Below are positions 1 through 7,496 of a stretch of 64,000 bases of DNA, one piece after another. The position numbers were made by a program, and so were the translations under genes. This DNA is from Candidatus Woesearchaeota archaeon (GTDB lineage Archaea > Nanobdellota > Nanobdellia > Woesearchaeales > GW2011-AR4). The notes below the pieces were generated by a model, which saw only the letters and a list, made by a program, of their open reading frames with translations, was not told the DNA's origin and ran no database searches. Each line of letters begins with the position of its first letter. Positions within the stretch are counted from its first letter, which is position 1. The stretch lies in assembly GCA_016187465.1 (NCBI GenBank), contig JACPJQ010000005.1, positions 1 through 64,000 of the forward strand, written 5' to 3'.

Positions 1-161
1 TACTTAATAACCCTTGCCTTGCCTATGCCGCTGGCAAAGCAGAAATCGCCAAATTTCTCTATTATTTTCTTGTTCTTTTCTGATATATTTGACTCTTTCA
101 TCCTTTTTAGTGTTGACACTAACAGCTTGTCATAGTTGTGTATATCTATACCTTTTTCCAT
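1..161 (-). CDS. Tyrosine recombinase/integrase, N-terminal fragment (cut by window edge)
   Basis: Reads on the minus strand from an ATG at 159-161 and runs off the left edge. The visible residues (MEKGIDIHNYDKLL..., then a helical KESNISEKNKKIIEKFGDFC stretch) match the SAM-like core-binding domain that opens archaeal XerA-type and phage-type integrases, where 'N-S-E-x-N-K-x-I-I-x-x-F' is a common pattern. The catalytic domain lies outside the window, so activity cannot be judged. It sits about 90 bp from a tRNA gene, the usual target of such enzymes, but no attachment-site duplication is visible here. Moderate confidence. Confidence 0.55.
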   Translation of the reverse strand, partial: MEKGIDIHNYDKLLVSTLKRMKESNISEKNKKIIEKFGDFCFASGIGKARVIK

Positions 162-253
162 TTTTGCCTCCGCTAGAATAAGGGTATAAGGCGGTATATA
201 AATCGCTTGTAGACTATATGTACACGCCCGAGGGCATTGTGAATAAGAATGAG

Positions 254-401
254 TGCTCCCGCCGGGACGCGCATGGTTAAGAGTTTATCTTTCACCAATT
301 TGAACCCAGGTCTTCGGATCGAAAATCCGAAATGATTGGTTATCCCCAAAGAACAACCACATATAGTAGATTTTCTTCAGACCGGACTACACCACGGGAG
401 C
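254..401 (-). tRNA. tRNA-Glu(UUC) with two non-canonical introns
   Basis: Seven-base-pair acceptor stem GCTCCCG (401-395) with CGGGAGC (261-255), discriminator A at 254. Anticodon stem TCGGA/TCCGA (330-326, 318-314) with anticodon TTC at 323-321. T stem CTGGG/CCCGG (309-305, 266-262). The gene is 148 nt, about 72 nt longer than a class I tRNA. The excess falls in two places: roughly 379-339 inside the D loop, between GTAGTCCGGTC and CAATCAT, and roughly 297-267 inside the T loop after TTCAAAT. Removing both restores the archaeal tRNA-Glu pattern. Exact splice points are inferred; the canonical 37/38 site is uninterrupted. Confidence 0.85.
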
Positions 402-474
402 ATTGAGTATGTGATTTATACTCCATTTTTAAATTTAGTGATTTTTGAATTGTCCCTACGAAGTCAAAAATAAT

Positions 475-490
475 CGAAAGATTTTTAAAT
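475..490 (+). promoter_or_regulatory. BRE/TATA promoter of the subtilase gene
   Basis: CGAAAG followed by ATTTTTAAAT, an archaeal BRE-TATA pair centred about 36 nt before the ATG at 521, predicting a very short leader. The same GAAAG(A/G)TTTAWA pattern precedes several other genes here (4594-4610, 8941-8956, 9833-9848, 34543-34556, 44461-44476, 57471-57485). Confidence 0.7.
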
Positions 491-520
491 CAAAGCGTAT
501 TATGTGATACTCGATAATAG

Positions 521-1663
521 ATGAAAAAGCAAATTTCAGTTGCATTATCGGTATCAATTGTAATTTTGATTCTATCAATTACATTAGCGGTCACGGCACA
601 AGGAAATGGCAAAGAAAGGGTAATAGCCCATACTGATAAGGAAGTTTCAGAAGCGGTTAAGCAAGGGTGCAAAGTAGTAAGGGAAGCAAGAAGTTTAAGA
701 GCATTAGTTTGTTCTAAAGATGTTGCTGATTCATTAGGATTACAAGAGGACATTCAAGTGTTTGCAATGGATTCCGGAGCCAATACACAAATAAAAGCAG
801 ATTTAGTGCAGTCATCTGGAAATAATGGAAATGGAAGAAAGGTTGTTGTGTTAGATACTGGATACAACTATAATCATCCAGAATTAAGTTCTAGCTATTT
901 AGGAGGTAAGGACTTTGTTAATGATGACAATGACCCATTTGATGATAATGGTCATGGAAGCCATGTTGCTGGAATTATAACTGCTGATGGTGTTGATTCT
1001 AAAGCAAAAGGTGTGGCTCCTGGAACAGGCGTAATTGCTGGAAAGGTACTTTCTGCTTCTGGCTCAGGTTATTTCAGTGATGTTGTTGCTGCAATTTACT
1101 GGGCAGTTGACGGTAATGATAGTGTTTATGGAACTGCAGATGATTTCAATGCAGATGCGATAGGCATGAGTTTGGGAACATCCCAACCTTACACTTACAA
1201 AGGATTCTGTGACAGTGTTTTGCCAGATTTAACAAATGCTATTAAATATGCAAGAAATAAAAGTGTTGTAGTTGTCGTAGCAGCAGGCAACAGCGGCAAT
1301 GCAGGAGTTTCAATCCCAGGATGCATAAGCTATTCAACAACTGTTGGTGCTGTAGATAAATATGATAAGATTGCAAGCTTTTCAGGAAGAGGAAATGCAG
1401 TTGACATTTCAGCACCTGGTGTTTCGATTTATTCGAGTGTCCTCGGAACTGGTTATGCATCATGGAGTGGTACAAGCATGGCAACTCCAATGGTTAGTGG
1501 AACGGTGGCTTTAATTAAACTTGCTCATCCTGCATATACCGTAGATCAAGTAGAAAGTGCATTGTTCAAGACAGCAAAAGACTTAGGAAAAGCAGGCAAA
1601 GACACAAGCTATGGCTGGGGCAGAGAAGACGCTTATGGAGCTGTAAATTACGCAGCACCTTAA
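521..1663 (+). CDS. Secreted subtilisin-like serine protease (S8)
   Basis: 380 aa. Residues 1-27 form a Sec-type signal peptide with a long hydrophobic core ending near TAQ. Residues 28-100 resemble a short inhibitor propeptide. The catalytic triad is complete: D112 in VVVLDTGYN, H145 in DDNGHGSHVAGI, S319 in SGTSMATPMVSG; N257 in AAGNSG is the oxyanion-hole residue. The protease core fills the rest of the chain with no C-terminal anchor, so it is probably released or loosely surface-bound. It stands alone between two intron-bearing tRNA genes, with its own promoter and a T-rich stretch after the stop (from 1665) that could terminate transcription. Role (nutrient proteolysis or processing of surface proteins) is inference. 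Confidence 0.93.
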   Translation: MKKQISVALSVSIVILILSITLAVTAQGNGKERVIAHTDKEVSEAVKQGCKVVREARSLRALVCSKDVADSLGLQEDIQVFAMDSGANTQIKADLVQSSGNNGNGRKVVVLDTGYNYNHPELSSSYLGGKDFVNDDNDPFDDNGHGSHVAGIITADGVDSKAKGVAPGTGVIAGKVLSASGSGYFSDVVAAIYWAVDGNDSVYGTADDFNADAIGMSLGTSQPYTYKGFCDSVLPDLTNAIKYARNKSVVVVVAAGNSGNAGVSIPGCISYSTTVGAVDKYDKIASFSGRGNAVDISAPGVSIYSSVLGTGYASWSGTSMATPMVSGTVALIKLAHPAYTVDQVESALFKTAKDLGKAGKDTSYGWGREDAYGAVNYAAP

Positions 1664-1713
1664 TTTTTTTTAGTTTCTTTACTATCGACTTATTTTAGAA
1701 TTCTTAAAATAAA

Positions 1714-1862
1714 TGGGCCCAGCCAGATTTGAACTGGCGACCTCCGGCTGGCCTCGAGAATCTTTGGATTTTTATATTGTGTCCAAAAAATTTCATATAA
1801 GACTTGCGCATTCAGGTACTATTTCTGAACTCGGCGCTCTAACCAGCCTGAGCTATGGGCCC
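1714..1862 (-). tRNA. Intron-bearing tRNA, identity unresolved
   Basis: Acceptor stem GGGCCCA (1862-1856) with TGGGCCC (1721-1715), discriminator A at 1714; class I-like D arm GCTC...GAGC; T arm GCCAG-TTCAAAT-CTGGC. The gene is 149 nt, so about 75 nt is intron. The 5' exon ends around CCGAG-TTCAGA and a 3' stem strand CTCG is followed by AGGCCAGCCG before GAGGTC. Reading a single 37/38 intron gives anticodon CAG, which conflicts with the class I D arm. Removing an additional 10-nt segment gives a perfect CCGAG/CTCGG stem and the standard AGGTC variable loop. I could not decide the amino acid; more than one intron is likely. Confidence 0.7.
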
Positions 1863-1900
1863 ATAAGGTTTCAGAATAAATTAATAGTTTAAAAAATTAA

Positions 1901-2245
1901 CTAAATCATCTTAAGTTTTCCGCTTATTTTGTCAATCTCCTCTTCTAAATCCGGTCCTATCCCCAAACAGGTGATTGTGCCAGGCTCAAGAACAGTGTGG
2001 CCAGCATCTTTAATCAAAGCGGTTTTCAGTCCAGAATCTTCAGCCATTTGCTTGTATTTTAGCAATTCTTTCTCATCTTTTACCTTCAGAACAATCTTTT
2101 TCCCGCCTTCTTTTTTCCATGAATCAACAATTTGTTTATCAGACTTAAGAACAGAGTCTACAGAAGCGTGAGCTACTTGGGCATGTGCTTTGCCTTTAGG
2201 CATTTTTAAATCTGTCCTTACCAATATAACCTGTTTGTACGGCAT
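1901..2245 (-). CDS. pth2: Peptidyl-tRNA hydrolase Pth2
   Basis: 114 aa, full length for the archaeal/eukaryal Pth2 family (about 115-120 aa). The family signature is clear: YKQVILVRTDLKMPKGKAHAQVAHAS at the N terminus, with K and H/D active-site positions (MPKGK, AQVAHAS), and the C-terminal DAGHTVLEPGTITCLGIGP loop. The enzyme hydrolyses peptidyl-tRNAs released by stalled ribosomes and recycles the tRNA. Start is the only ATG before the conserved first strand. Monocistronic as far as visible, downstream of a tRNA gene on the same strand. Confidence 0.95.
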   Translation of the reverse strand: MPYKQVILVRTDLKMPKGKAHAQVAHASVDSVLKSDKQIVDSWKKEGGKKIVLKVKDEKELLKYKQMAEDSGLKTALIKDAGHTVLEPGTITCLGIGPDLEEEIDKISGKLKMI

Positions 2246-2347
2246 TTTTATTTTATTTTCAGCTTTTCTTTTAATACTTTTCTTTTGGAAAACTAGCTGT
2301 AGTCACTCAAGCTTACTAAACAATCTTTATATATTTTGGCAGGTATA

Positions 2348-2473
2348 ATGTGGAATATGCAGAAATTAATGGAAAAATTAAGGGAAAAGGGGACTTATTT
2401 TGAAGGTTCCGACAAGAAGTATCCTGAAATAGAGCTGCCGAAATGGATGCAGCAGCTTGAGGAAGAAGAGTAA
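2348..2473 (+). CDS. Putative 41-aa acidic microprotein
   Basis: A short open frame (MWNMQKLMEKLREKGTYFEG..., ending LPKWMQQLEEEE) on the plus strand between two minus-strand genes. A TATA-like CTTTATATATTTT lies just upstream (2325-2337). With typical spacing, transcription would begin near the second in-frame ATG at 2357, so that may be the true start. Amphipathic and strongly charged, with no recognised domain. Supported by sensible composition and promoter placement only. Confidence 0.4.
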   Translation: MWNMQKLMEKLREKGTYFEGSDKKYPEIELPKWMQQLEEEE

Positions 2474-2475
2474 GA

Positions 2476-3546
2476 TTATATTTTGAATTGTTCTCCATCA
2501 AGGTATATTGTGGGATTCTTAAACACCTGGTCTAAGTGTATTATTGCATAAATGCTGCCGCCAAACCAGTAATTTGAGCCAATGCCTATATGCGCTGTTC
2601 CAAGAGTTTTGTCGTCAACAATCATTGCCCCTATTATCTGAGCGTTTGGGTTCAGCCCGATTCCGAGCTCGCATATTCTTCTAACATTGCCGGGATTCTT
2701 AGCAACAGATGCTGCCCACTTCAGAGTGTTTTCAAGCTGTTTTGCCTCTTCACCGCCTTTGATGTCGGTGATTTCACCATTGCTTATGGTTAACTCCACA
2801 GGGTTTCTGATTAGAATTGTGTGCTCATGGGTTCTTGAGCTGCCGTCTATGACAATTTTTCCCTCTATTTTTTTACCGTTAGGCGGAGCATAGACTTCTC
2901 CTGCAGGCAGATTTCCGCCGGTGCCGGGCATTGTGTAATTGCCGTCAGCTGAAATCGCATTTATGCCGCTTTTGTTGTAATAAAAATCAGTCCCAGCTGG
3001 AGTTGTAATATGGACTTCTTTTGCCTTTTCCAGCCTTTGCCTTATTGATTCGTGCTGCGTCTGCAAAGGCTTGTAATTGACATCTATAGCCTTCAATATC
3101 AGGTCTATGTTGCTTGTCGCCAAATCTCCCAGGCTCATTGCAGAGATGAATCTATGATTCTTTTTAGCCACCCATCTTCTGAAGCTTTTGCCGAGCTCTT
3201 TTATGTTGCCCAGCTTATCAGACATGTTCAAAATTATTATATTTCCTGTTTTAAGTTCTGACAATCCTCTAACTACACCTTCATCAGAAACATCCCCTCT
3301 AGATTTTACATTCTGGAATATCAGCTTAGCATCCAGATTCAGCTGCTCTGCCGCGAGATAATAAGCTCCTGACAGCACTGCTGCCACGTTCCTGTTTTCA
3401 TATCCGATATCTCCGACTATGAGGACTTTTTCGTCTTTTACAGCCAGGCAAGGAGTAAATATTTTCTTCAGGGAAAGCGAAAATTTGTATGACAAATCGT
3501 ACAGATTATGATCCTTAAGCCACTTCAAAGATTCAAGCGTTTCCAT
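2476..3546 (-). CDS. M29-family metallo-aminopeptidase (aminopeptidase T-like)
   Basis: 356 aa, the usual size for M29 peptidases. Diagnostic C-terminal half: GGNLPAGEVYAPP (metal-ligand Glu), HEHTILIRNP region, ELGIGLNPNA, then DDKTLGTAHIGIGSNYWFGG and IHLDQVF, which carry the Glu/His/Asp ligands of the dimetal site. Family members remove N-terminal residues from peptides in the cytoplasm. The N-terminal half (residues about 1-150) is the Rossmann-like domain. No signal peptide. Start ATG is followed directly by conserved sequence. Confidence 0.88.
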   Translation of the reverse strand: METLESLKWLKDHNLYDLSYKFSLSLKKIFTPCLAVKDEKVLIVGDIGYENRNVAAVLSGAYYLAAEQLNLDAKLIFQNVKSRGDVSDEGVVRGLSELKTGNIIILNMSDKLGNIKELGKSFRRWVAKKNHRFISAMSLGDLATSNIDLILKAIDVNYKPLQTQHESIRQRLEKAKEVHITTPAGTDFYYNKSGINAISADGNYTMPGTGGNLPAGEVYAPPNGKKIEGKIVIDGSSRTHEHTILIRNPVELTISNGEITDIKGGEEAKQLENTLKWAASVAKNPGNVRRICELGIGLNPNAQIIGAMIVDDKTLGTAHIGIGSNYWFGGSIYAIIHLDQVFKNPTIYLDGEQFKI

Positions 3547-3718
3547 TGGTGTTTTAGAATAGAAGATGATTTTTAAAGGTTTCCTAAGCTAAACTTTTGC
3601 GTTTTACTATACGACCGCTGTATGCTTTTACGAGTAAAGTGCAAAAGTTAACCTAAGGGTCAATATGATTTGAAATCTGCATAACAATATTTTTATATTA
3701 TTGAAATACTGGTGCCAT

Positions 3719-4567
3719 ATGCAATTGCCAATCAAGATTTTGATTTTCATTTTACTATTTTTAATATTTTTTTCATTATTAGCATTTTTTATGTCCATAC
3801 ATCCGCCAAAAATAATAACAAATCTGGAGCCTTCTGATTTGGGCTTAGAATACGAAGAAGTTACTTTCAAAAGCATGGATGATATTAAGCTCAGCGGCTG
3901 GTTTATTCCAAACAACAAAACAAAATCAGCAGTAATTGTTATGCACGGCTATCCTGCCGACAAAGCTAATCTTCTTGGAATTGCAGAATTTCTAGCGAAA
4001 GATTTCAATGTGTTTTTGTTTGACTTCAGGAGCTTTGGCAGAAGCGAGGGCAGGTTTACAACAGCAGGCTATCTTGAAAAAAATGATTTATTGGGCGCGA
4101 TTGAGTATTTGGAAAAAGAAAAAAATCTGACAAAAATTGGTTTGTACGGGTTTTCTTTAGGAGGGGCAGTTGCTTTAATCACGCAGCATAAAAACGTAAA
4201 AGTGATTGTAAGTGACAGCGCCTATGCAGAATTACGCCACATGGCTGAGCATATGTATCATATATTTTCAATTTTAAGATATCCATTAGCCTATTTAACA
4301 AAGATATATGGAATTGTATTTTTGAGGATAAACATTGACGATGTTAATCCAGTTGAGGATATAAAAAATCAAAAAATACCGATTCTTATAATTCACGCTG
4401 AAAAAGATTCGCAAATTCCAGTAAGCGAAGCATATTTGCTGCATGAAGCGAATAAAAAATCAGAGCTCTGGATTGTTGAAAAAGCAGAGCATGGCATGAC
4501 GCATTCAGTAAATCCAGCAAAATACGAAGAAAAAGTTTTGGATTTTTTTAATAAGAACGTTAAATAA
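3719..4567 (+). CDS. Membrane-anchored alpha/beta hydrolase
   Basis: 282 aa from the ATG at 3719; a TATA box (TTTTTATATTA, 3690-3700) places transcription start at that ATG, so I prefer it to a TTG 18 nt earlier. Residues 2-26 form one N-terminal membrane helix. The hydrolase core follows: HGYPADKANL oxyanion loop, nucleophile elbow YGFSLGG (S146), acid in HAEKDSQIP and His in AEHGMTH. The layout matches the YqkD/BEM46 group of membrane-tethered serine hydrolases; substrate unknown. Confidence 0.85.
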   Translation: MQLPIKILIFILLFLIFFSLLAFFMSIHPPKIITNLEPSDLGLEYEEVTFKSMDDIKLSGWFIPNNKTKSAVIVMHGYPADKANLLGIAEFLAKDFNVFLFDFRSFGRSEGRFTTAGYLEKNDLLGAIEYLEKEKNLTKIGLYGFSLGGAVALITQHKNVKVIVSDSAYAELRHMAEHMYHIFSILRYPLAYLTKIYGIVFLRINIDDVNPVEDIKNQKIPILIIHAEKDSQIPVSEAYLLHEANKKSELWIVEKAEHGMTHSVNPAKYEEKVLDFFNKNVK

Positions 4568-4593
4568 TTATATACTATTTTAGAGTGATGAAG

Positions 4594-4610
4594 AAAGAAA
4601 GGTTTAAAAA
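4594..4610 (+). promoter_or_regulatory. BRE/TATA promoter
   Basis: AAAGAAAGGTTTAAAAA; distance of about 30 nt to ATG 4636 decides the start of the next gene. Upstream starts at 4585/4588 would lie before the TATA box and therefore outside the transcript. Confidence 0.6.
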
Positions 4611-4635
4611 CCAAAGACTTGTTCTTACGTGTAAT

Positions 4636-5013
4636 ATGTACAAAAAAATTGTAGATTATGCAGGAAGTTTTTACCAAGGTTCTGTTGAGAAGATTAAACT
4701 ATTCATGAATTTTTCTCCCTTAGAATTGGCTGTTGCGGGTGTACCTGACAGATACACTACAATAGAAAAGACTATTCCAATAAGTTCTACTTTCTACAAT
4801 CAAGGCATAAAGTCTTATAATTCAGATGGAACTAATGTCCATATAAGTACAAGCAATGGGGAAACTATAACGTTGCACCCTGATAGCGTGAAGCATGACA
4901 GCGCGGGTTATGTGAAACAAGTATTAATTAATCGTGGAATCAATTTTGATAACGCCGCATTAAAGAGACTTGCTAAGTTAGTAGAAGGATTGAGGAAAAA
5001 GCAAAAGAAATAA
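4636..5013 (+). CDS. Hypothetical protein, 125 aa
   Basis: Not recognised. The start at 4636 (MYKKIVDYAGSFYQG) follows from the promoter position. Contains a central beta-rich segment (DGTNVHISTSNGETITLHPDS) and a basic C-terminal helix (LAKLVEGLRKKQKK), which might bind nucleic acid. No signal peptide or membrane helix. It shares its promoter type with other unrecognised genes in this window (8986, 9872). A real gene by composition and promoter; function unknown. Confidence 0.6.
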   Translation: MYKKIVDYAGSFYQGSVEKIKLFMNFSPLELAVAGVPDRYTTIEKTIPISSTFYNQGIKSYNSDGTNVHISTSNGETITLHPDSVKHDSAGYVKQVLINRGINFDNAALKRLAKLVEGLRKKQKK

Positions 5014-5094
5014 TTTTTAGTTTATATTTTTTGTCTCATTAAGACAATTCTGAAATTTCAAAAACTATAAATAAAGGACGGATTACCTATTCTT

Positions 5095-5760
5095 ATGATT
5101 AAGGCAGTAATCTTTGACTTAGACAATACATTGATTGATTTCATGACGATGAAGAAGCTGAGCTGCGATGCTGCAATCACTGCCATGATAGGTGCTGGAC
5201 TGGAAACCAACAAGGAAAAAGCAACAAAAGAGCTGTTCAAGCTTTATGACAAATATGGTTTAGAAGATAAAACAATATTCCAGAAATTTCTTATGAAGGT
5301 TGCCAAGAAGGTTGACTATGAGGTGTTGGCAAGCGGCATTGTCGCTTACAGAAGGGTAAGGATAGGGTATCTTGAGCCATATCCTCACGTGATTGATGTT
5401 TTGTTCGAGCTGAAAAAAAGGGGCATAAGGCTAGCCATTGTTTCAGATGCTCCAAGGCTGAAGGCATGGATTAGGCTTGTCTCGATGAAGATAAACCATT
5501 TGTTTGATGTTGTTGTTACCTTTGATGATACTAAGGAAATGAAGCCGAGCACCAAGCCGTTTGAATTTGCTTTCCAAAAGCTCAAAGCAAAGCCCAATGA
5601 ATGCCTTATGGTCGGCGACAGGCCTGAAAGGGACATTAAAGGGGCAAAGAAGCTTGGCATGCAGACTTGCTTCGCAAGATACGGCAATCCAAAAGGCAAG
5701 GGGAAGAAGGCAGATTATGAGATTAATGATATAAAGGAATTATTGGAGATTGTGGAGTGA
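5095..5760 (+). CDS. HAD-superfamily hydrolase
   Basis: 221 aa with all four HAD motifs: FDLDNTLID (D8 nucleophile, D10 acid), motif II IVSDAP, motif III Lys in KPSTKPFEFA, motif IV MVGDRPERDIKGAKK. A helical cap lies between residues about 18 and 90 (C1 cap, phosphoglycolate-phosphatase-like). It probably dephosphorylates a small metabolite; the substrate cannot be read from sequence. TATA box AACTATAAATAAA about 25-35 nt upstream supports the ATG. Confidence 0.9.
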   Translation: MIKAVIFDLDNTLIDFMTMKKLSCDAAITAMIGAGLETNKEKATKELFKLYDKYGLEDKTIFQKFLMKVAKKVDYEVLASGIVAYRRVRIGYLEPYPHVIDVLFELKKRGIRLAIVSDAPRLKAWIRLVSMKINHLFDVVVTFDDTKEMKPSTKPFEFAFQKLKAKPNECLMVGDRPERDIKGAKKLGMQTCFARYGNPKGKGKKADYEINDIKELLEIVE

Positions 5761-5782
5761 AATTGCAAGATAAGTTTAAGAA

Positions 5783-6100
5783 TTGAATCAGATTCCTATA
5801 CAAAATGAGTCAGGAAATGTATTATTTGTTAAGGGCTGTACAGGACCCGATTTCACCCAAATTTCTGAGGGAGTTTTAGATGGTGGAGAACTTGGGCTTT
5901 TTAGATTTCATCAAAAGAAGCTAGAACCACTAGTAAAACCAGCAGAAACTAATAGAGTTGGTTTTGATAAACCTGCTGATTTAGGTGTAGCAATTGGGAG
6001 GTTTTTTAGTTCTCATGATAAAGCAATTGATTCTATAGCCTCTACAGGAAAGATACAGAGAGTGCCTACTAAGATGAATGGTAAAAAACTACATTATTGA
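5783..6100 (+). CDS. Hypothetical protein, 105 aa (TTG start)
   Basis: No recognised domain. The only usable start is TTG at 5783, shortly after AAGTTTAAG (weak TATA). The chain is mixed alpha/beta, with a Gly-rich VLDGGELGLFRFHQKK segment and DLGVAIGRFFSSHDKAIDSI. Codon use is ordinary, so the frame is probably real. The following 230 bp contain a second, broken frame (6166-6333), so this may be what is left of a larger decayed locus. Confidence 0.45.
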   Translation: MNQIPIQNESGNVLFVKGCTGPDFTQISEGVLDGGELGLFRFHQKKLEPLVKPAETNRVGFDKPADLGVAIGRFFSSHDKAIDSIASTGKIQRVPTKMNGKKLHY

Positions 6101-6165
6101 CGGCAAAATTTGGGAAATCAATAATCATATAACAAAAAAATGGTGTTTTATTATCTTAAAAGTAA

Positions 6166-6333
6166 GTTTTTACCATTCGTTTCCGACAGCATACTCAGAT
6201 ACAAGTTGCCGAGTTGTCATTCAGTTTACCCTATGTAGTTTGGGAAGAACCAGTAACTTCATACGTACGATTGAATAGTCGCGAGTATCTTGAAATAATC
6301 CAAGCGATGAGTAAGGAATTGAATGAAAAATAG
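6166..6333 (+). pseudogene. C-terminal coding remnant without a start
   Basis: A 55-codon open stretch with protein-like composition (ends ...VVWEEPVTSYVRLNSREYL, then EIIQAMSKELNEK) and no ATG/GTG/TTG at a sensible place. The frame immediately upstream is closed by TAA, and a frame starting at ATG 6140 reads into the same region before stopping. Best explained as a frameshifted or truncated gene. Family not recognised. Confidence 0.4.
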
Positions 6334-6511
6334 TTAATGCCCTCTTTTTCTTAACCTTAGATATATTAAACCCTCACTTTTTAAAAAGCCAATTATCAAC
6401 CCAAAAGTAACAAATCACTCGTAAAAAACCAAATATTTATATATAACTTGATGTATGAACTGCCCATAGGATTAAAATCCCTAGATTAATTTAAAATTTT
6501 GAGGTGAGCTT

Positions 6512-6661
6512 ATGGCAAGAGGAAGATGCATGAAGTGCAGAAAAGAAGTCGAAATTAAGGATGGCAAGGAAGTCACAATGAAGAACGGCATGAGAGCTAT
6601 GAAGGGCGTTTGCGGCACATGCGGCACAAAAGTGTTTAGGATTCTTGGAAAGGCTAAATAA
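6512..6661 (+). CDS. Zinc-ribbon microprotein (DUF5679-like)
   Basis: 49 aa: MARGRCMKCRKEVEIKDG..., with CxxC at residues 6-9 and a second CGTCG pair near residue 37, a treble-clef/zinc-ribbon layout typical of the DUF5679 family common in archaea. A Shine-Dalgarno GAGGTGA (6500-6507) sits 5 nt before the ATG, unusual here where most genes look leaderless, and a TATA (ATTTATATATAA) lies about 70 nt upstream, so the transcript has a real leader. A T-run follows the stop. Function unknown; possibly nucleic-acid or ribosome associated. Confidence 0.85.
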   Translation: MARGRCMKCRKEVEIKDGKEVTMKNGMRAMKGVCGTCGTKVFRILGKAK

Positions 6662-6678
6662 GCCTTTTTTTATTTTTT

Positions 6679-6722
6679 ATAGAGAATTTTGACAGTTATA
6701 TGGATATCCAAAGTTCTCTTTA
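6679..6722. repeat. Dispersed palindrome, family D copy 1
   Basis: TATAGAGAATTTTGA ... TCCAAAGTTCTCTTTA, an imperfect inverted repeat. Longer relatives lie at 31101-31197 and 46549-46643. Located after the terminator of the zinc-ribbon gene. Confidence 0.6.
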
Positions 6723-6791
6723 TGAATTTTTATAAATTCTATAAAGATTATATAGGCAATCTATAAATATGTTCTGATATTATTAACTAAT

Positions 6792-7024
6792 GGGGGTGCG
6801 TAGCTGTAAAACTTATTTACAGTTATAAGTGCTTAACACAAAAATTGCCAAAACTGATTAACGCCAAAGCCATGCTAAAAGGGAGCGCAAGTTAACTTAT
6901 AGCAACTTTGACTAAACGTCAACTAGGCAAAATTTAAGCTTTTGCTTGCGTAAAAAGTCTAAACTAAAAGTGTTAAATTACTGCAACTGACAGCTTAGGC
7001 TGGTTAAGAAAACAGCGAAGCCCC
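6792..7024 (+). ncRNA. Candidate structured RNA, about 233 nt
   Basis: No open frame is present in this stretch. A TATA box (CTATAAAT, 6761-6768) lies 25-30 nt before GGGGG at 6792, exactly where archaeal transcription should start. The predicted ends pair: GGGG (6793-6796) with CCCC (7021-7024), then after a small internal loop GCTG (6803-6806) with CAGC (7013-7016). An internal hairpin CTGTAAA/TTTACAG follows the 5' end. A T-run at 7053-7062 could terminate the RNA. I found no match to conserved motifs of RNase P RNA, SRP RNA or rRNA. Identity unknown. Confidence 0.45.
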
Positions 7025-7053
7025 TATATTTTCTAAAACACTGCGTAAAAACT

Positions 7054-7224
7054 TTATTTTTTCCTTGGCAAAAGCTTATACGCGAAAACAGCAGCAACAG
7101 CGATTATTGCCCAGAATAAAATTGTGCTGATTATTCTTAATGCAAACAAAGCAAGGTTGATTACAAGGAATATAATGACTAAAATAACAAGAATTCGCAA
7201 ATGTCTATCTTTAATTTTTAACAT
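7054..7224 (-). CDS. Small two-helix membrane protein, 56 aa
   Basis: MLKIKDRHLRILVILVIIFL... followed by a second hydrophobic segment and a basic tail (KLLPRKK). Two transmembrane helices in 56 residues. The ATG overlaps the last 14 nt of the upstream gene (7211-7369), indicating translational coupling. No family recognised. Confidence 0.65.
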   Translation of the reverse strand: MLKIKDRHLRILVILVIIFLVINLALFALRIISTILFWAIIAVAAVFAYKLLPRKK

Positions 7225-7369
7225 CGGTTTTGATAAACCTTTTCTTCATTCGCATAAACACAATCCCGTCTCTATTCTCAATTTGTTTGTGGGTGAATAC
7301 ATCGCCCTCTATCGTTATGTAATCTACCTTTCCGTTATCAGAAAAAAGATGCAATATATCCACCCCCAC
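7211..7369 (-). CDS. Small hypothetical protein, 52 aa (GTG start)
   Basis: Reads VGVDILHLFSDNGKVDYITI..., ending RFIKTDVKN; a compact beta-rich protein with no Cys or membrane helix. Two GTG codons (7369, 7363) could start it; a TATA-like TTTTTATA is immediately upstream, so a later TTG is also possible. It overlaps the next gene in a two-gene unit, which is the best evidence that both are real. Function unknown. Confidence 0.6.
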   Translation of the reverse strand: MGVDILHLFSDNGKVDYITIEGDVFTHKQIENRDGIVFMRMKKRFIKTDVKN

Positions 7370-7496
7370 GTATAAAAATTTGCGTTAATTCAATATAAAA
7401 AGCTTTTGTTTTGTCGTATACAAATCAGTATACTGGGGTAATTTTTTCATTAATATAATTCAGGTTTAGTATGTTTTTACAGATAGTGGATAATAA

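Noticed and set aside
1714-1862. Reading the unresolved tRNA as a UCA (selenocysteine or opal-suppressor) tRNA
   Set aside because: It requires shifting the anticodon stem by one base and the acceptor stem is an ordinary 7 bp, not the longer stem of tRNA-Sec.
6078-6278. 66-residue open frame overlapping the end of the hypothetical gene at 5783
   Set aside because: Poor composition, no promoter or ribosome-binding site, and the alternative frame (6166-6333) reads better.
6792-7024. Annotating the structured region as RNase P RNA or SRP RNA
   Set aside because: The conserved P4 strands of RNase P and the helix 8 motif of SRP RNA are not found.
7124-7375. 83-residue plus-strand frame
   Set aside because: It is the shadow of two overlapping small minus-strand genes (7054-7224, 7211-7369) that have better composition and coupled starts.
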